This document shows positions 6,294-13,244 of a stretch of 32,113 nucleotides of DNA, one piece after another. The notes beneath the pieces are model-generated. The model was not told the DNA's origin and did no database searches. It saw nothing but the letters and a program-made list of their open reading frames with translations. Made by a program: the position numbers and the translations under genes. Numbering within the stretch: the first letter of the stretch is position 1; each line of letters opens with the position of its first letter. Source of the stretch: Chloroflexota bacterium (GTDB lineage: Bacteria; Chloroflexota; Dehalococcoidia; Dehalococcoidales; RBG-16-60-22); assembly GCA_022574315.1 (NCBI GenBank), contig JACZSH010000003.1:1-32113 (forward strand), written 5' to 3'.

Positions 6294-7232
6294 TTGGCCG
6301 GTAAAGACTTGCTTTCCATATCCGACCTCAATCCTGAGGACATCAGGCTACTCATTTCCAATGCCGTGGACATGAAATCCGGGGGCTGGACGTCTTCGCT
6401 GGGCGGTAAAACGCTGGCACTGGTTTTTGAAAAGCCGTCGCTGAGGACCCGACTAAGCTTTGAGATTGCCATGCAGCAGCTGGGTGGCCAGGCTATTTAC
6501 CTGTCTCCCGACGAAGTGGGACTGGGTCATCGGGAGTCAGTCCCGGACGTGGCCCGCGTGCTGAGCCGGTATGCGGACGCCATCTCCGTCAGCACCTTTT
6601 CCCATGGGACCCTGGAGACTCTGGCGGCTTACGCCAGCGTGCCGGTGATAAACGCCCTTTCTGACCTGGAGCATCCCTGCCAGGCACTGGCTGATTTCCT
6701 GACCATTTATGAGAAAAAAGGCGAGTTGGCCGGCTTGGCCGTGGCTTATGTCGGCGATGGTAACAACGTGGCGAACAGCCTTTTACTGGTGGCTTCGCAA
6801 ATCGGGGTCGATTTCAGGATTGCCGCCCCTGGCGGCTATCAGCTTCAGGAGGATATATTGCGTAAAGCCCGGGAATACGCCGTCGGGAGCGGTGCCCATA
6901 TTCTATGTACTGAGGAACCCCGCCTGGCAGTCACCGAGGCGGATGTGGTTTATACCGATGCCTGGGCGAGCATGGGTCAGGAGGCTGAAGCCGAACCGCG
7001 GCGGCAGGTTTTTGCTGGTTACCAGGTAAACGAAGAGCTTCTAGCTCTGGCCCGGGCGGATGCCATATTCATGCATCCCCTGCCGGCTCATCGTGGTGAA
7101 GAAGTGTCCGAGAATATTCTGGACTGTCGGCAATCGGTTGTCTTTGACCAGGCGGAGAACCAGTTGCACCTGCAAAAAGCGTTGCTGGCCGGGATGCTCG
7201 GCAGCTTGGAAATACCGCTGGCTAATTATTAA
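6294..7232 (+). CDS. argF: Ornithine carbamoyltransferase
   Basis: ArgF makes citrulline from ornithine and carbamoyl phosphate in arginine synthesis. The 312-residue length is normal. Carbamoyl-phosphate binding motif SLRTR is at 49-53 (usually STRTR) and HPCQALAD at 127-134. DAWASMGQE and HPLPAHRGEE (261-270) follow. In the classical enzyme the last motif is HCLP, with a cysteine that binds ornithine; here Pro262 replaces it, and HPLP is otherwise typical of aspartate transcarbamoylase. DxxxSMG and the overall length still favour ornithine as substrate. The start is TTG behind GGGGGG; no ATG lies nearby in frame. A related acyl-ornithine substrate cannot be fully excluded. Confidence 0.9.
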   Translation: MAGKDLLSISDLNPEDIRLLISNAVDMKSGGWTSSLGGKTLALVFEKPSLRTRLSFEIAMQQLGGQAIYLSPDEVGLGHRESVPDVARVLSRYADAISVSTFSHGTLETLAAYASVPVINALSDLEHPCQALADFLTIYEKKGELAGLAVAYVGDGNNVANSLLLVASQIGVDFRIAAPGGYQLQEDILRKAREYAVGSGAHILCTEEPRLAVTEADVVYTDAWASMGQEAEAEPRRQVFAGYQVNEELLALARADAIFMHPLPAHRGEEVSENILDCRQSVVFDQAENQLHLQKALLAGMLGSLEIPLANY

Positions 7233-7244
7233 CGGGAGGATAGT

Positions 7245-7916
7245 ATGTATACGTTAAAGACTGTCCTGAGACGCGGCTGGTATCCGTCTTTGATAACGGC
7301 ACTGGCGGTAGCCGGCTATATTTATGGCTGGTCGATTACGCTGGTAGCGCCGACGCTGATTCTTATCCTGTTTGTCGGCCTGATAGTAACCGCCATCAGG
7401 GCACGGGAAAAACAGCTGGAACTCTCTGCAATCAAGTTTCGACAGCTGGCGGAATATTTTAACCACCGGTTCATGGGTGACTCATCTTTATCCATCTTCG
7501 TTATCATTGATGGCCTGTATAATGTAGACAATCCCAAGCTCTGGGAATGGGCCAGGGCCTGTGACGCGTCCCAGCGTATCTTCAACAGCTGGTGTGACAG
7601 CTTTATCAGCCGGGTTGACAGTGACGTCGGTGTCCGGCGGTTTGCCAATTACCTCTATACCTATTTAACCGAACTCTGGTTGATAACCACCCGTTACTAT
7701 GATTTCATCGAGCAGTTTTATGAGGTTGCCGGGAAAGTCGAAGTCCCGGTCGAGACTATCACCCAGTACAACAAATTTGTCATGGAATACAACGCGTTTG
7801 TCCAGGATTTCAGAGATAACATCACCGAATTGAGAAATACTGCCCGGACCAGTATTGAAGCCCCCAGCGTGAAGCTGGCACAAGAACTGTCGAAAGCTAA
7901 GTCCTCACCTTCTTAG
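7245..7916 (+). CDS. Membrane-anchored protein of unknown function
   Basis: Not recognised. The 223-residue protein has two close hydrophobic segments at about residues 14-30 and 33-52 (SITLVAPTLILILFVGLIVTAI). A basic/charged linker follows, then a largely helical cytoplasmic domain rich in aromatic residues (YLYTYLTELWLITTRYYDFIEQFYE). It starts 12 bases after argF with GGGAGGA before the ATG, so it is probably cotranscribed with argF. No catalytic motif is visible. Confidence 0.75.
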   Translation: MYTLKTVLRRGWYPSLITALAVAGYIYGWSITLVAPTLILILFVGLIVTAIRAREKQLELSAIKFRQLAEYFNHRFMGDSSLSIFVIIDGLYNVDNPKLWEWARACDASQRIFNSWCDSFISRVDSDVGVRRFANYLYTYLTELWLITTRYYDFIEQFYEVAGKVEVPVETITQYNKFVMEYNAFVQDFRDNITELRNTARTSIEAPSVKLAQELSKAKSSPS

Positions 7917-7940
7917 CCATGACTGGAGCCGGAGGTCGGG

Positions 7941-8315
7941 ATGGGTTTTTTGCGGAGAGTGGCTTTGCCCTGTGGGATAGTCGGCGGGACCTGGGGGGTG
8001 CTGGCTCCAATCGTGTTGCCGGTGACAGTGCTGCTCATGGGTGAGGAAGAAATCAGTTCCCTGTCAGGTATGGCCGGGGCAGTCCGGCTGTGGTTGAGTT
8101 TCGTAGCCCTGATGGGTGCGCTGGGAATCCTGGCGGTAATCTTGATTAGGAGAAATAATAAATTGGGGAAACCTTTGCTCTGGACAAGTGCCATAGCCAT
8201 ACTGCTGGCCAGTTTCGTTGACATCGCCATCGGGCTGTTTTTCCTGCCCGCTGCCGTCCTGTTGGCGGTGGCTGCCTTTGGTCTGTTCAGGGAAGAATTA
8301 GGAAGTAAAGCGTGA
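7941..8315 (+). CDS. Small polytopic membrane protein
   Basis: Not recognised. The 124-residue protein is hydrophobic, with about four predicted transmembrane helices: near 10-32, 49-68, 78-96 and 98-116. Short polar turns contain MGEEEISS and RRNNKLGK. GGAGG precedes the ATG with good spacing. Its stop overlaps the der start (GTGA), so it is translationally coupled to der. No function can be assigned. Confidence 0.75.
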   Translation: MGFLRRVALPCGIVGGTWGVLAPIVLPVTVLLMGEEEISSLSGMAGAVRLWLSFVALMGALGILAVILIRRNNKLGKPLLWTSAIAILLASFVDIAIGLFFLPAAVLLAVAAFGLFREELGSKA

Positions 8316-9625
8316 GCAAAACATTAGTGGCTATTGTTGGCCGCCAGAATGTGGGCAAGTCCACCCTGCTTAATCGTGTGGCCGGAAAACGCCTGGCCAT
8401 TGTCGAAGATTTACCCGGGACTACCCGCGACCGCGTCTTTGCCGGTGTCTCCTGGCGTGGTTTTGAATTCACCCTGATTGATACCGGCGGCCTGGAGCCT
8501 GGGGCGCAGTCGGTCATGGCCATGGACGTCAAAGAACAGGTGGAGGCGGCTATTGACGAGGCCGACGTAATCATCTTCCTGGTGGACGTTAAAAGCGGGG
8601 TGATACCGTCTGACTTTGAGGTCAGTGACATGCTCCGCCGGGTGAGTAAACCGGTGATACTGGTGGCCAATAAAGCGGATAACCCCCGACTTGAGACCGC
8701 GGCGGTCGAGTTCTATGAACTGGGACTGGGAGAGCCGATGGTAGTCAGTGCCCATCACGGACTCGGTTTCCCTGAGCTGCTGGACAGGGTAGTTTCCCTG
8801 CTGCCCCCGGCGCCGCCCGCGGAGGCCGAATCGGGAATCCTGAAAATTGCCATCGCCGGTCGGCCCAACGTCGGCAAGTCGATGCTGCTCAATGCCCTGG
8901 TGGGAGAGAAGCGGGCAATCGTCCATGAAGTTCCGGGAACCACCCGCGATGCCGTGGATACCCTCTTCGAGTTTGACGGCCATGAGATGCTGCTTATCGA
9001 TACCGCCGGTATCAGGCGGCGGGGTCGACTGGGCAGAGGCATCGAGTTTTACAGCGTCATCCGCAGCCTGCGGGCGATTGACCGGGCGGACGTCGTCCTG
9101 CTGGTCATGGATGCCAGCGAACTGGTGACGGCCCAGGATATGCATGTCGCCGGCTATATCCAGCAGGCGGTCAAGGGAGTGGTCCTCGTTGTCAATAAGT
9201 GGGACCTGGTTACCGAAAAAAATCAGGACGAATGGAATACCGCCATCAGGGGGCAGTTTAAATTTATGGCCTACGCGCCGGTGCTCTATCTTTCCGCCAA
9301 ATTCGGGCAGGGCGTGGCGCAGATTTTACCCCAGGCGAGCCAGATATATCAGGAGCGCATGAAAAGACTGCCCACGGCTCAGGTCAATAATGTTATCCAG
9401 CAGGCGGTAGCCGGGCATAACCTGCCGCGAATCGGCCGCAAGCGACTTAAGATTCTCTATGTCACTCAGACGGAAGTCAGTCCGCCGACATTTGTTTTTT
9501 TCGTCAATGATGCTAAAATAATACACTTCTCTTATCAGCGCTACCTGGAGAACAAACTGCGGGAGGCGTTTGGTTTTGCCGGAACGCCGATTCGCTTGAC
9601 CTTTAAATCGAGAGGGGAATCATGA
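8312..9625 (+). CDS. der: Ribosome assembly GTPase Der (EngA)
   Basis: Der is the tandem-domain GTPase required for 50S subunit maturation. The 437-residue protein has two G domains and a KH-like C-terminal domain. First domain: P-loop GRQNVGKS (10-17), DTGG and NKAD. Second domain: GRPNVGKSM starting at residue 183, DTAG and NKWD. The C-terminal region (PRIGRKRLKILYVTQTEVSPPTFVFF, then YLENKLREAFGFAGTPIRL) is the KH-like domain. The GTG start overlaps the previous gene's stop, and the stop overlaps plsY (ATGA). Length and motifs are typical; the identification is secure. Confidence 0.97.
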   Translation: MSKTLVAIVGRQNVGKSTLLNRVAGKRLAIVEDLPGTTRDRVFAGVSWRGFEFTLIDTGGLEPGAQSVMAMDVKEQVEAAIDEADVIIFLVDVKSGVIPSDFEVSDMLRRVSKPVILVANKADNPRLETAAVEFYELGLGEPMVVSAHHGLGFPELLDRVVSLLPPAPPAEAESGILKIAIAGRPNVGKSMLLNALVGEKRAIVHEVPGTTRDAVDTLFEFDGHEMLLIDTAGIRRRGRLGRGIEFYSVIRSLRAIDRADVVLLVMDASELVTAQDMHVAGYIQQAVKGVVLVVNKWDLVTEKNQDEWNTAIRGQFKFMAYAPVLYLSAKFGQGVAQILPQASQIYQERMKRLPTAQVNNVIQQAVAGHNLPRIGRKRLKILYVTQTEVSPPTFVFFVNDAKIIHFSYQRYLENKLREAFGFAGTPIRLTFKSRGES

Positions 9626-10290
9626 TAATTGCCAAGTTCGCCGCCGTGATAATAGGCGGTTATATCCTGGGTTCTATCCCGTTCGGAGTGATTATCAGCC
9701 GCTGGAGTGCCCGCGTCGACGTCAGGGATTTCGGCAGCGGTAAAACCGGGGCCACCAACGTGCTGAGGGTTGCCGGTAAAAAAGCAGCCCTCACCGCGGT
9801 CCTGCTTGATTTTTTTAAGGGGACGCTGGCGGTGTTTCTGGCCGGTCTGCTCTTTCGCGGGGACTACCTGTCCTGGGGGCTGGCGAGTGGCGCCCAGGTG
9901 TTGGCCGGCATGGCGGCGGTAGGCGGGCACAAGTGGCCGGTGTTCCTCAGTTTTCGGGGGGGTCGGGGAGTGGCCACTTATTTCGGCGGTTTACTGGCTT
10001 TATATCCCCCGGCGGCCATGGTTGGCGGCGGGATATTATTTCTCAGCACCGGTTTGACCAGATATGTCTCACTGGGCTCTATCGCCGGGGCAATAGGTGC
10101 CCTGGCACTACTCCTGCCACTGACACTCTTTTACGGAACCCCCTTTGAATACCTGGTCTATGCCCTGAGCGGAGCGATTTTTATTATTGTCGTGCATCGT
10201 GACAATATCGCCCGACTACGGGCGGGTAAAGAACGTAAGATTGGGGAAAAGGTGGCATTGAAGGATTCTCTGTCGTCCCCTCACTCCTGA
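9622..10290 (+). CDS. plsY: Acyl-phosphate:glycerol-3-phosphate acyltransferase PlsY
   Basis: PlsY is the integral membrane enzyme that acylates glycerol-3-phosphate with acyl-phosphate, the first step of phospholipid synthesis. The 222-residue protein has several transmembrane helices and the three conserved motifs: GSGKTGATNVLR (family usually GSGNxGATNxxR), GHKWPVFLSFRGGRGVAT (phosphate/glycerol site), and the C-terminal HRDNIARLRAGKERK. The Asn-to-Lys change in motif 1 is notable but the rest is intact. It overlaps der by 4 bases and precedes gpsA, which makes its glycerol-3-phosphate substrate, so the two genes form a metabolic unit. Confidence 0.95.
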   Translation: MIIAKFAAVIIGGYILGSIPFGVIISRWSARVDVRDFGSGKTGATNVLRVAGKKAALTAVLLDFFKGTLAVFLAGLLFRGDYLSWGLASGAQVLAGMAAVGGHKWPVFLSFRGGRGVATYFGGLLALYPPAAMVGGGILFLSTGLTRYVSLGSIAGAIGALALLLPLTLFYGTPFEYLVYALSGAIFIIVVHRDNIARLRAGKERKIGEKVALKDSLSSPHS

Positions 10291-10332
10291 AACTGGATGC
10301 AGGGGGCATTTTGCCGGGAAGAAGGGTAGGAT

Positions 10333-11379
10333 ATGCTTAAAATTGCCATTATTGGCACCACCAGCTGGGGAATAGCTCTGGCGGTGATTACTGCCCAGAA
10401 AGGAATGGAGGTCCGGCTGTGGGCACGGACCGAGCAGGAGGTGGCGGCGCTGAGAGAGAAGGGCCCCGACCCCGATCTCTCCCCGGAAATTGTTTTTCCT
10501 CCCCGGCTGCTCATCACCAGTAATATGAGCGAGGCTCTGGACGAAGCCAGGGCAGTAATTCTGGCGGTTCCCTCGCAGTCAATGCGGCAGAACGTGAAAC
10601 TGGTGGCGGCTTATCTTGGCAAATCGATGATGATTGCCAGCGCCGCCAAAGGCCTGGAGATTGGCACCGGCAAACGTATGTCGCAGATAATCGCCGAAGA
10701 GATAAACCCTCGTTTTCGGTCCAATATCTGCGTCCTCTCCGGGCCAAACCTGGCCCGTGAGGTGCTCAACGGCCAGCCGGCGGCCACGGTAGTGGCTGCC
10801 GAGAATATGACTATCGCCCGGAAAGTACAGCGGATATTGACCACGCCTAATCTCTGTGTCTTTACCAATACGGACGTGGTCGGTGTTGAACTGGGCGGCG
10901 CTCTGAAAAATATCATTGCTATCGGTGCCGGTATCACTGACGGGCTTGGCTACGGTGACAATGCCCGCGCCGCTTTTATCACCCGTGGGCTGACTGAAAT
11001 AACCGCCCTCGGAGTCGCTTTGGGGGCACACCCCCTCACCTTTTCCGGGCTGGCTGGCCTGGGGGATATCGTGGCCACCTGCACCAGTGTTTTGAGTCGC
11101 AACCACTACGTAGGCGTTGAGTTATCCAAAGGGCGGGCTCTCACCGAGATAGTCGGCTCGATGAACCAGGTCGCCGAAGGTGTCAGCACCACTCTGGTCG
11201 CCCGGAATTTAGCGCAGAACCTCGGACTGGAGATGCCCATTACCGAGAAGGTCTACGAGGTGCTCTACGAAAATGCCGACCCGCGCCAGGTGGCGGTGGC
11301 GATGATAGGGGCCAATGCCGGGCATGAATTAACCGGGCGCAAGTGGAAGTTGTTTTCTTTCTTCCAGCGGCGTAAATAA
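10333..11379 (+). CDS. gpsA: Glycerol-3-phosphate dehydrogenase (NAD(P)+)
   Basis: GpsA reduces dihydroxyacetone phosphate to sn-glycerol-3-phosphate for phospholipid synthesis. The 348-residue protein has an N-terminal Rossmann fold, with GTTSWGIALA at 8-17 where most homologues have GAGSWGTALA. SAAKGLE (catalytic Lys region), LSGPNLAREV, GVELGGALKNIIAIGAGITDGL and the C-terminal helical domain FSGLAGLGDIVATC follow. The second Gly of the dinucleotide loop is replaced by Thr, which may be lineage-specific. AAGGGTAGG precedes the ATG. It follows plsY by 42 bases. It converges with dnaJ, and no clear intrinsic terminator is seen between them. Confidence 0.95.
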   Translation: MLKIAIIGTTSWGIALAVITAQKGMEVRLWARTEQEVAALREKGPDPDLSPEIVFPPRLLITSNMSEALDEARAVILAVPSQSMRQNVKLVAAYLGKSMMIASAAKGLEIGTGKRMSQIIAEEINPRFRSNICVLSGPNLAREVLNGQPAATVVAAENMTIARKVQRILTTPNLCVFTNTDVVGVELGGALKNIIAIGAGITDGLGYGDNARAAFITRGLTEITALGVALGAHPLTFSGLAGLGDIVATCTSVLSRNHYVGVELSKGRALTEIVGSMNQVAEGVSTTLVARNLAQNLGLEMPITEKVYEVLYENADPRQVAVAMIGANAGHELTGRKWKLFSFFQRRK

Positions 11380-11440
11380 TCCGCCACGGATTGACCTGTC
11401 TTCAGGGTTCTCTAAGTCAGGTTGCCGCCATTCAGGAATC

Positions 11441-12520
11441 TTATTTACCCTTCTTCTTTTTTACCGGCGCCAGCGTGCTGGCCAGTTCCTGGAACAGTTT
11501 GCGTTGCTCCTTGGTCAGCGATTCCGGAGTTGCTACGAAGAGTTTTACGATCTGGTCACCCCGCCCGTTTCGCGTCAGGTGAGCGATGCCCTGATTTTTC
11601 AAACGGAAAGTTCTGTCTGTCTGGCTGCCCGCCGGAATATTAAGTTTGACGGTATTCTGCAGGGTGGGCACTTCCACCTCGGTACCCAGGGCGGCCTGGG
11701 CGAAGTTAATCGGCAGTTCGTAGAGGATATCGTCACCGTGCCGGATAAAAAACTCGTGCTCCTGCACCGATAGGGTAACGTATAGGTCACCGCTAGAACC
11801 ACTCCTCGCCCCGGCGTTACCTTCGCCGCTCAGCCGTATTCGGGAACCGCTCTCCACCCCGGCGGGAATCCTGACCGCAATATGGCGTGGCTGCTTCTCC
11901 CTGCCCGTGCCCCGGCATTGTGCGCAGGTATCGGTGATTACCTTCCCTTCTCCCTGGCACTGGTCGCACAGGGTGGTATTGACGAATCTGCCAAAAAGGC
12001 TCTGCTGCACGCGCCGGACCTGCCCCGCGCCGTTGCATCGAGGACAGCGAGTGGGCTGAGTGCCCGGTTTGGCCCCGCTGCCGTGGCACCGGGAGCACAC
12101 TTCAGTCCGCTTTAGCTTTACCTCTTTCTCGCAACCGAAAGCCGCTTCCTCGAAGGTGATGGTGAACTCGTAATGCAGGTCAGCGCCCTGCTGGGGAGCA
12201 CGACGTCCGGCGTAATTTATACCGCCGAAGAAAGCGTCGAAAATGTCACCGAAACCGCCAAAGTCAAAACCCTCGAAATCCCGCGTGTAGGAACCGGCGG
12301 CACCGCTGTGTCCGTAACGGTCATAGGCGGCACGCTTGTTGGCGTCAGAAAGTACTTCGTAGGCTTCGTTTACTTCCTTGAATTTTTCCTCGGCCCCGTC
12401 ATTACGGTTTCGGTCGGGATGGTACTGGAAAGCAAGCTTGCGAAAGGCTTTCTTTAGCTCATCATCACTGGCATTCCGGGACACTCCCAGGACGTCGTAA
12501 TAGTCATGTTTGGTCACCAT
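11441..12520 (-). CDS. dnaJ: Chaperone DnaJ (Hsp40)
   Basis: DnaJ stimulates DnaK ATPase and delivers unfolded proteins. The 359-residue protein has the J domain with HPD at 34-36 and a Gly/Phe-rich linker ([17 protein letters not shown]). Four zinc motifs follow ([32 protein letters not shown]), then the two C-terminal substrate domains and a basic tail, a full type I architecture. No grpE or dnaK is adjacent. AAGGA lies 8 bases upstream of the ATG. The first 63 coding bases plus the ribosome binding site are duplicated upstream, so a short ORF ends across this start codon. The promoter carries a palindrome, but no CIRCE element is visible. Confidence 0.96.
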   Translation of the reverse strand: MVTKHDYYDVLGVSRNASDDELKKAFRKLAFQYHPDRNRNDGAEEKFKEVNEAYEVLSDANKRAAYDRYGHSGAAGSYTRDFEGFDFGGFGDIFDAFFGGINYAGRRAPQQGADLHYEFTITFEEAAFGCEKEVKLKRTEVCSRCHGSGAKPGTQPTRCPRCNGAGQVRRVQQSLFGRFVNTTLCDQCQGEGKVITDTCAQCRGTGREKQPRHIAVRIPAGVESGSRIRLSGEGNAGARSGSSGDLYVTLSVQEHEFFIRHGDDILYELPINFAQAALGTEVEVPTLQNTVKLNIPAGSQTDRTFRLKNQGIAHLTRNGRGDQIVKLFVATPESLTKEQRKLFQELASTLAPVKKKKGK

Positions 12521-12610
12521 GAAAATATCCTTTTCAGCTCATCATCGCTGACATTCCGGGACACTCCCGGGACGTCGTAATAGTCATGTTTGGTCACCAT
12601 GAAAATATCC
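12456..12610. repeat. Tandem 75-bp duplication of the dnaJ 5' end
   Basis: Bases 12456-12530 and 12536-12610 are direct copies 80 bases apart, differing at only 3 positions (12467/12547, 12471/12551, 12489/12569), all transitions. Each unit contains the dnaJ ribosome binding site, the ATG and 21 codons. The duplication is not a multiple of three, so the upstream copy is out of frame with dnaJ. Confidence 0.95.
12514..12600 (-). CDS. 28-codon upstream ORF from duplicated dnaJ start
   Basis: The upstream copy keeps its own ATG (12600) and AAGGG ribosome binding site. It reads the first 23 codons of a DnaJ J domain, except Leu11 to Pro and Ala17 to Val, then ends in KRIFSW and TGA. The stop overlaps the true dnaJ ATG (ATGGTGA, 7 shared bases). 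This geometry allows translational coupling or interference at dnaJ. Whether the peptide is made is unknown. It could also be simply a recent, neutral duplication. Confidence 0.55.
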   Translation of the reverse strand: MVTKHDYYDVPGVSRNVSDDELKRIFSW

Positions 12611-12705
12611 CTTTTTCATAACCCATCCCCTGGGAAACGGCGCTACCCACCACCCTGATACGGAGACCGGTGGCACCGGAAACATTCCAGAAGGCAATAA
12701 TACCT

Positions 12706-12720
12706 CTAGTATGATACTAG
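12706..12720. promoter_or_regulatory. Palindrome over the dnaJ -10 region
   Basis: CTAGTAT-G-ATACTAG is a perfect 15-base inverted repeat that covers the -10 hexamer of the dnaJ promoter. It is unlike the CIRCE (HrcA) consensus. A repressor site is likely; the protein is unknown. Confidence 0.55.
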
Positions 12721-12742
12721 CAAGACAGGTGTCTACTGTCAA
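12714..12742 (-). promoter_or_regulatory. dnaJ promoter
   Basis: Minus-strand TTGACA (12742-12737), 17-base spacer, TAGTAT (12719-12714). It lies about 110 bases before the upstream ORF. Confidence 0.78.
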
Positions 12743-12812
12743 GGCACAAAAAGGTCCACCGTGGCCGTCCGGACGCCCCGAAAATATTGGCCAAAAAGGT
12801 GACAGAATGCTA

Positions 12813-12841
12813 TTGACGAAATAGAACATATGTGCTAATTT
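12813..12841 (+). promoter_or_regulatory. Promoter of the phage-like module with SOS-like box
   Basis: TTGACG (12813-12818), 17-base spacer, TAATTT (12836-12841). The spacer contains AGAACATATGTGCT (12823-12836), a near-perfect palindrome one base away from the Gram-positive LexA box GAACNNNNGTTC. LexA control of the module is inferred. Confidence 0.6.
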
Positions 12842-12869
12842 GGCATTGTCAGTTACTTTGAGGTGGGCC

Positions 12870-13196
12870 ATGGAGCCAGCGTGGTACGAATTGGACGAAT
12901 GTGATGCCGAGCTCCGGAGCGAGGAAAATCAGGACCCGAACCGGCTCGATTTGCCGCCGGAATTCTGCCAGTACCGGGACGAAGGCTGTGACCTTGCCCG
13001 TTCCTGTCTCAATTGCCCATTCCCGCACTGTGTTTATGAGTTGCCCGGTGGCCGGCAGCGCTGGTTAAAAAAGAGGCGTGATTCGGAAATAAACCGGCTC
13101 TTCGCCGGTGAAGGTAAAGAGGTTAATGAGCTGGCCAGGATGTACGGTATCAGCCAGAGGACAGTACAGCGGGCGTTAACCAACGCCGCTAAATAG
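12870..13196 (+). CDS. Cys-cluster helix-turn-helix protein, first gene of phage module
   Basis: Not a family I can name. The 108-residue product has an acidic N-terminus and a central cysteine cluster, Cys33-x6-Cys40-x5-Cys46-x2-Cys49-x4-Cys54, that could bind zinc or an Fe-S cluster. A basic linker GGRQRWLKKRRDSE and a C-terminal helix-turn-helix (about 81-105, NELARMYGISQRTVQRAL) follow. It resembles a DNA-binding regulator or, by position directly before the portal gene, a reduced small-terminase-like protein. I chose the ATG at 12870 (GAGGTGG upstream); the open frame extends to 12840, but that lies before the predicted transcript start. Portal follows 48 bases later. Confidence 0.72.
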   Translation: MEPAWYELDECDAELRSEENQDPNRLDLPPEFCQYRDEGCDLARSCLNCPFPHCVYELPGGRQRWLKKRRDSEINRLFAGEGKEVNELARMYGISQRTVQRALTNAAK

Positions 13197-13244
13197 CGCC
13201 AGAGAGCGGGATAAATATTTCGCCTAAAGGAGACTTGTCTGGAA

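Noticed and set aside
12600-12860. CIRCE element before dnaJ
   Set aside because: No TTAGCACTC/GAGTGCTAA pair is present; the palindrome there is different.
12840-12869. Longer start for the Cys-HTH gene
   Set aside because: It begins inside the -10 region, upstream of the predicted transcript start.
12584-12871. 95-codon minus-strand frame in the dnaJ leader
   Set aside because: It spans the dnaJ promoter and palindrome and starts upstream of the transcript start.
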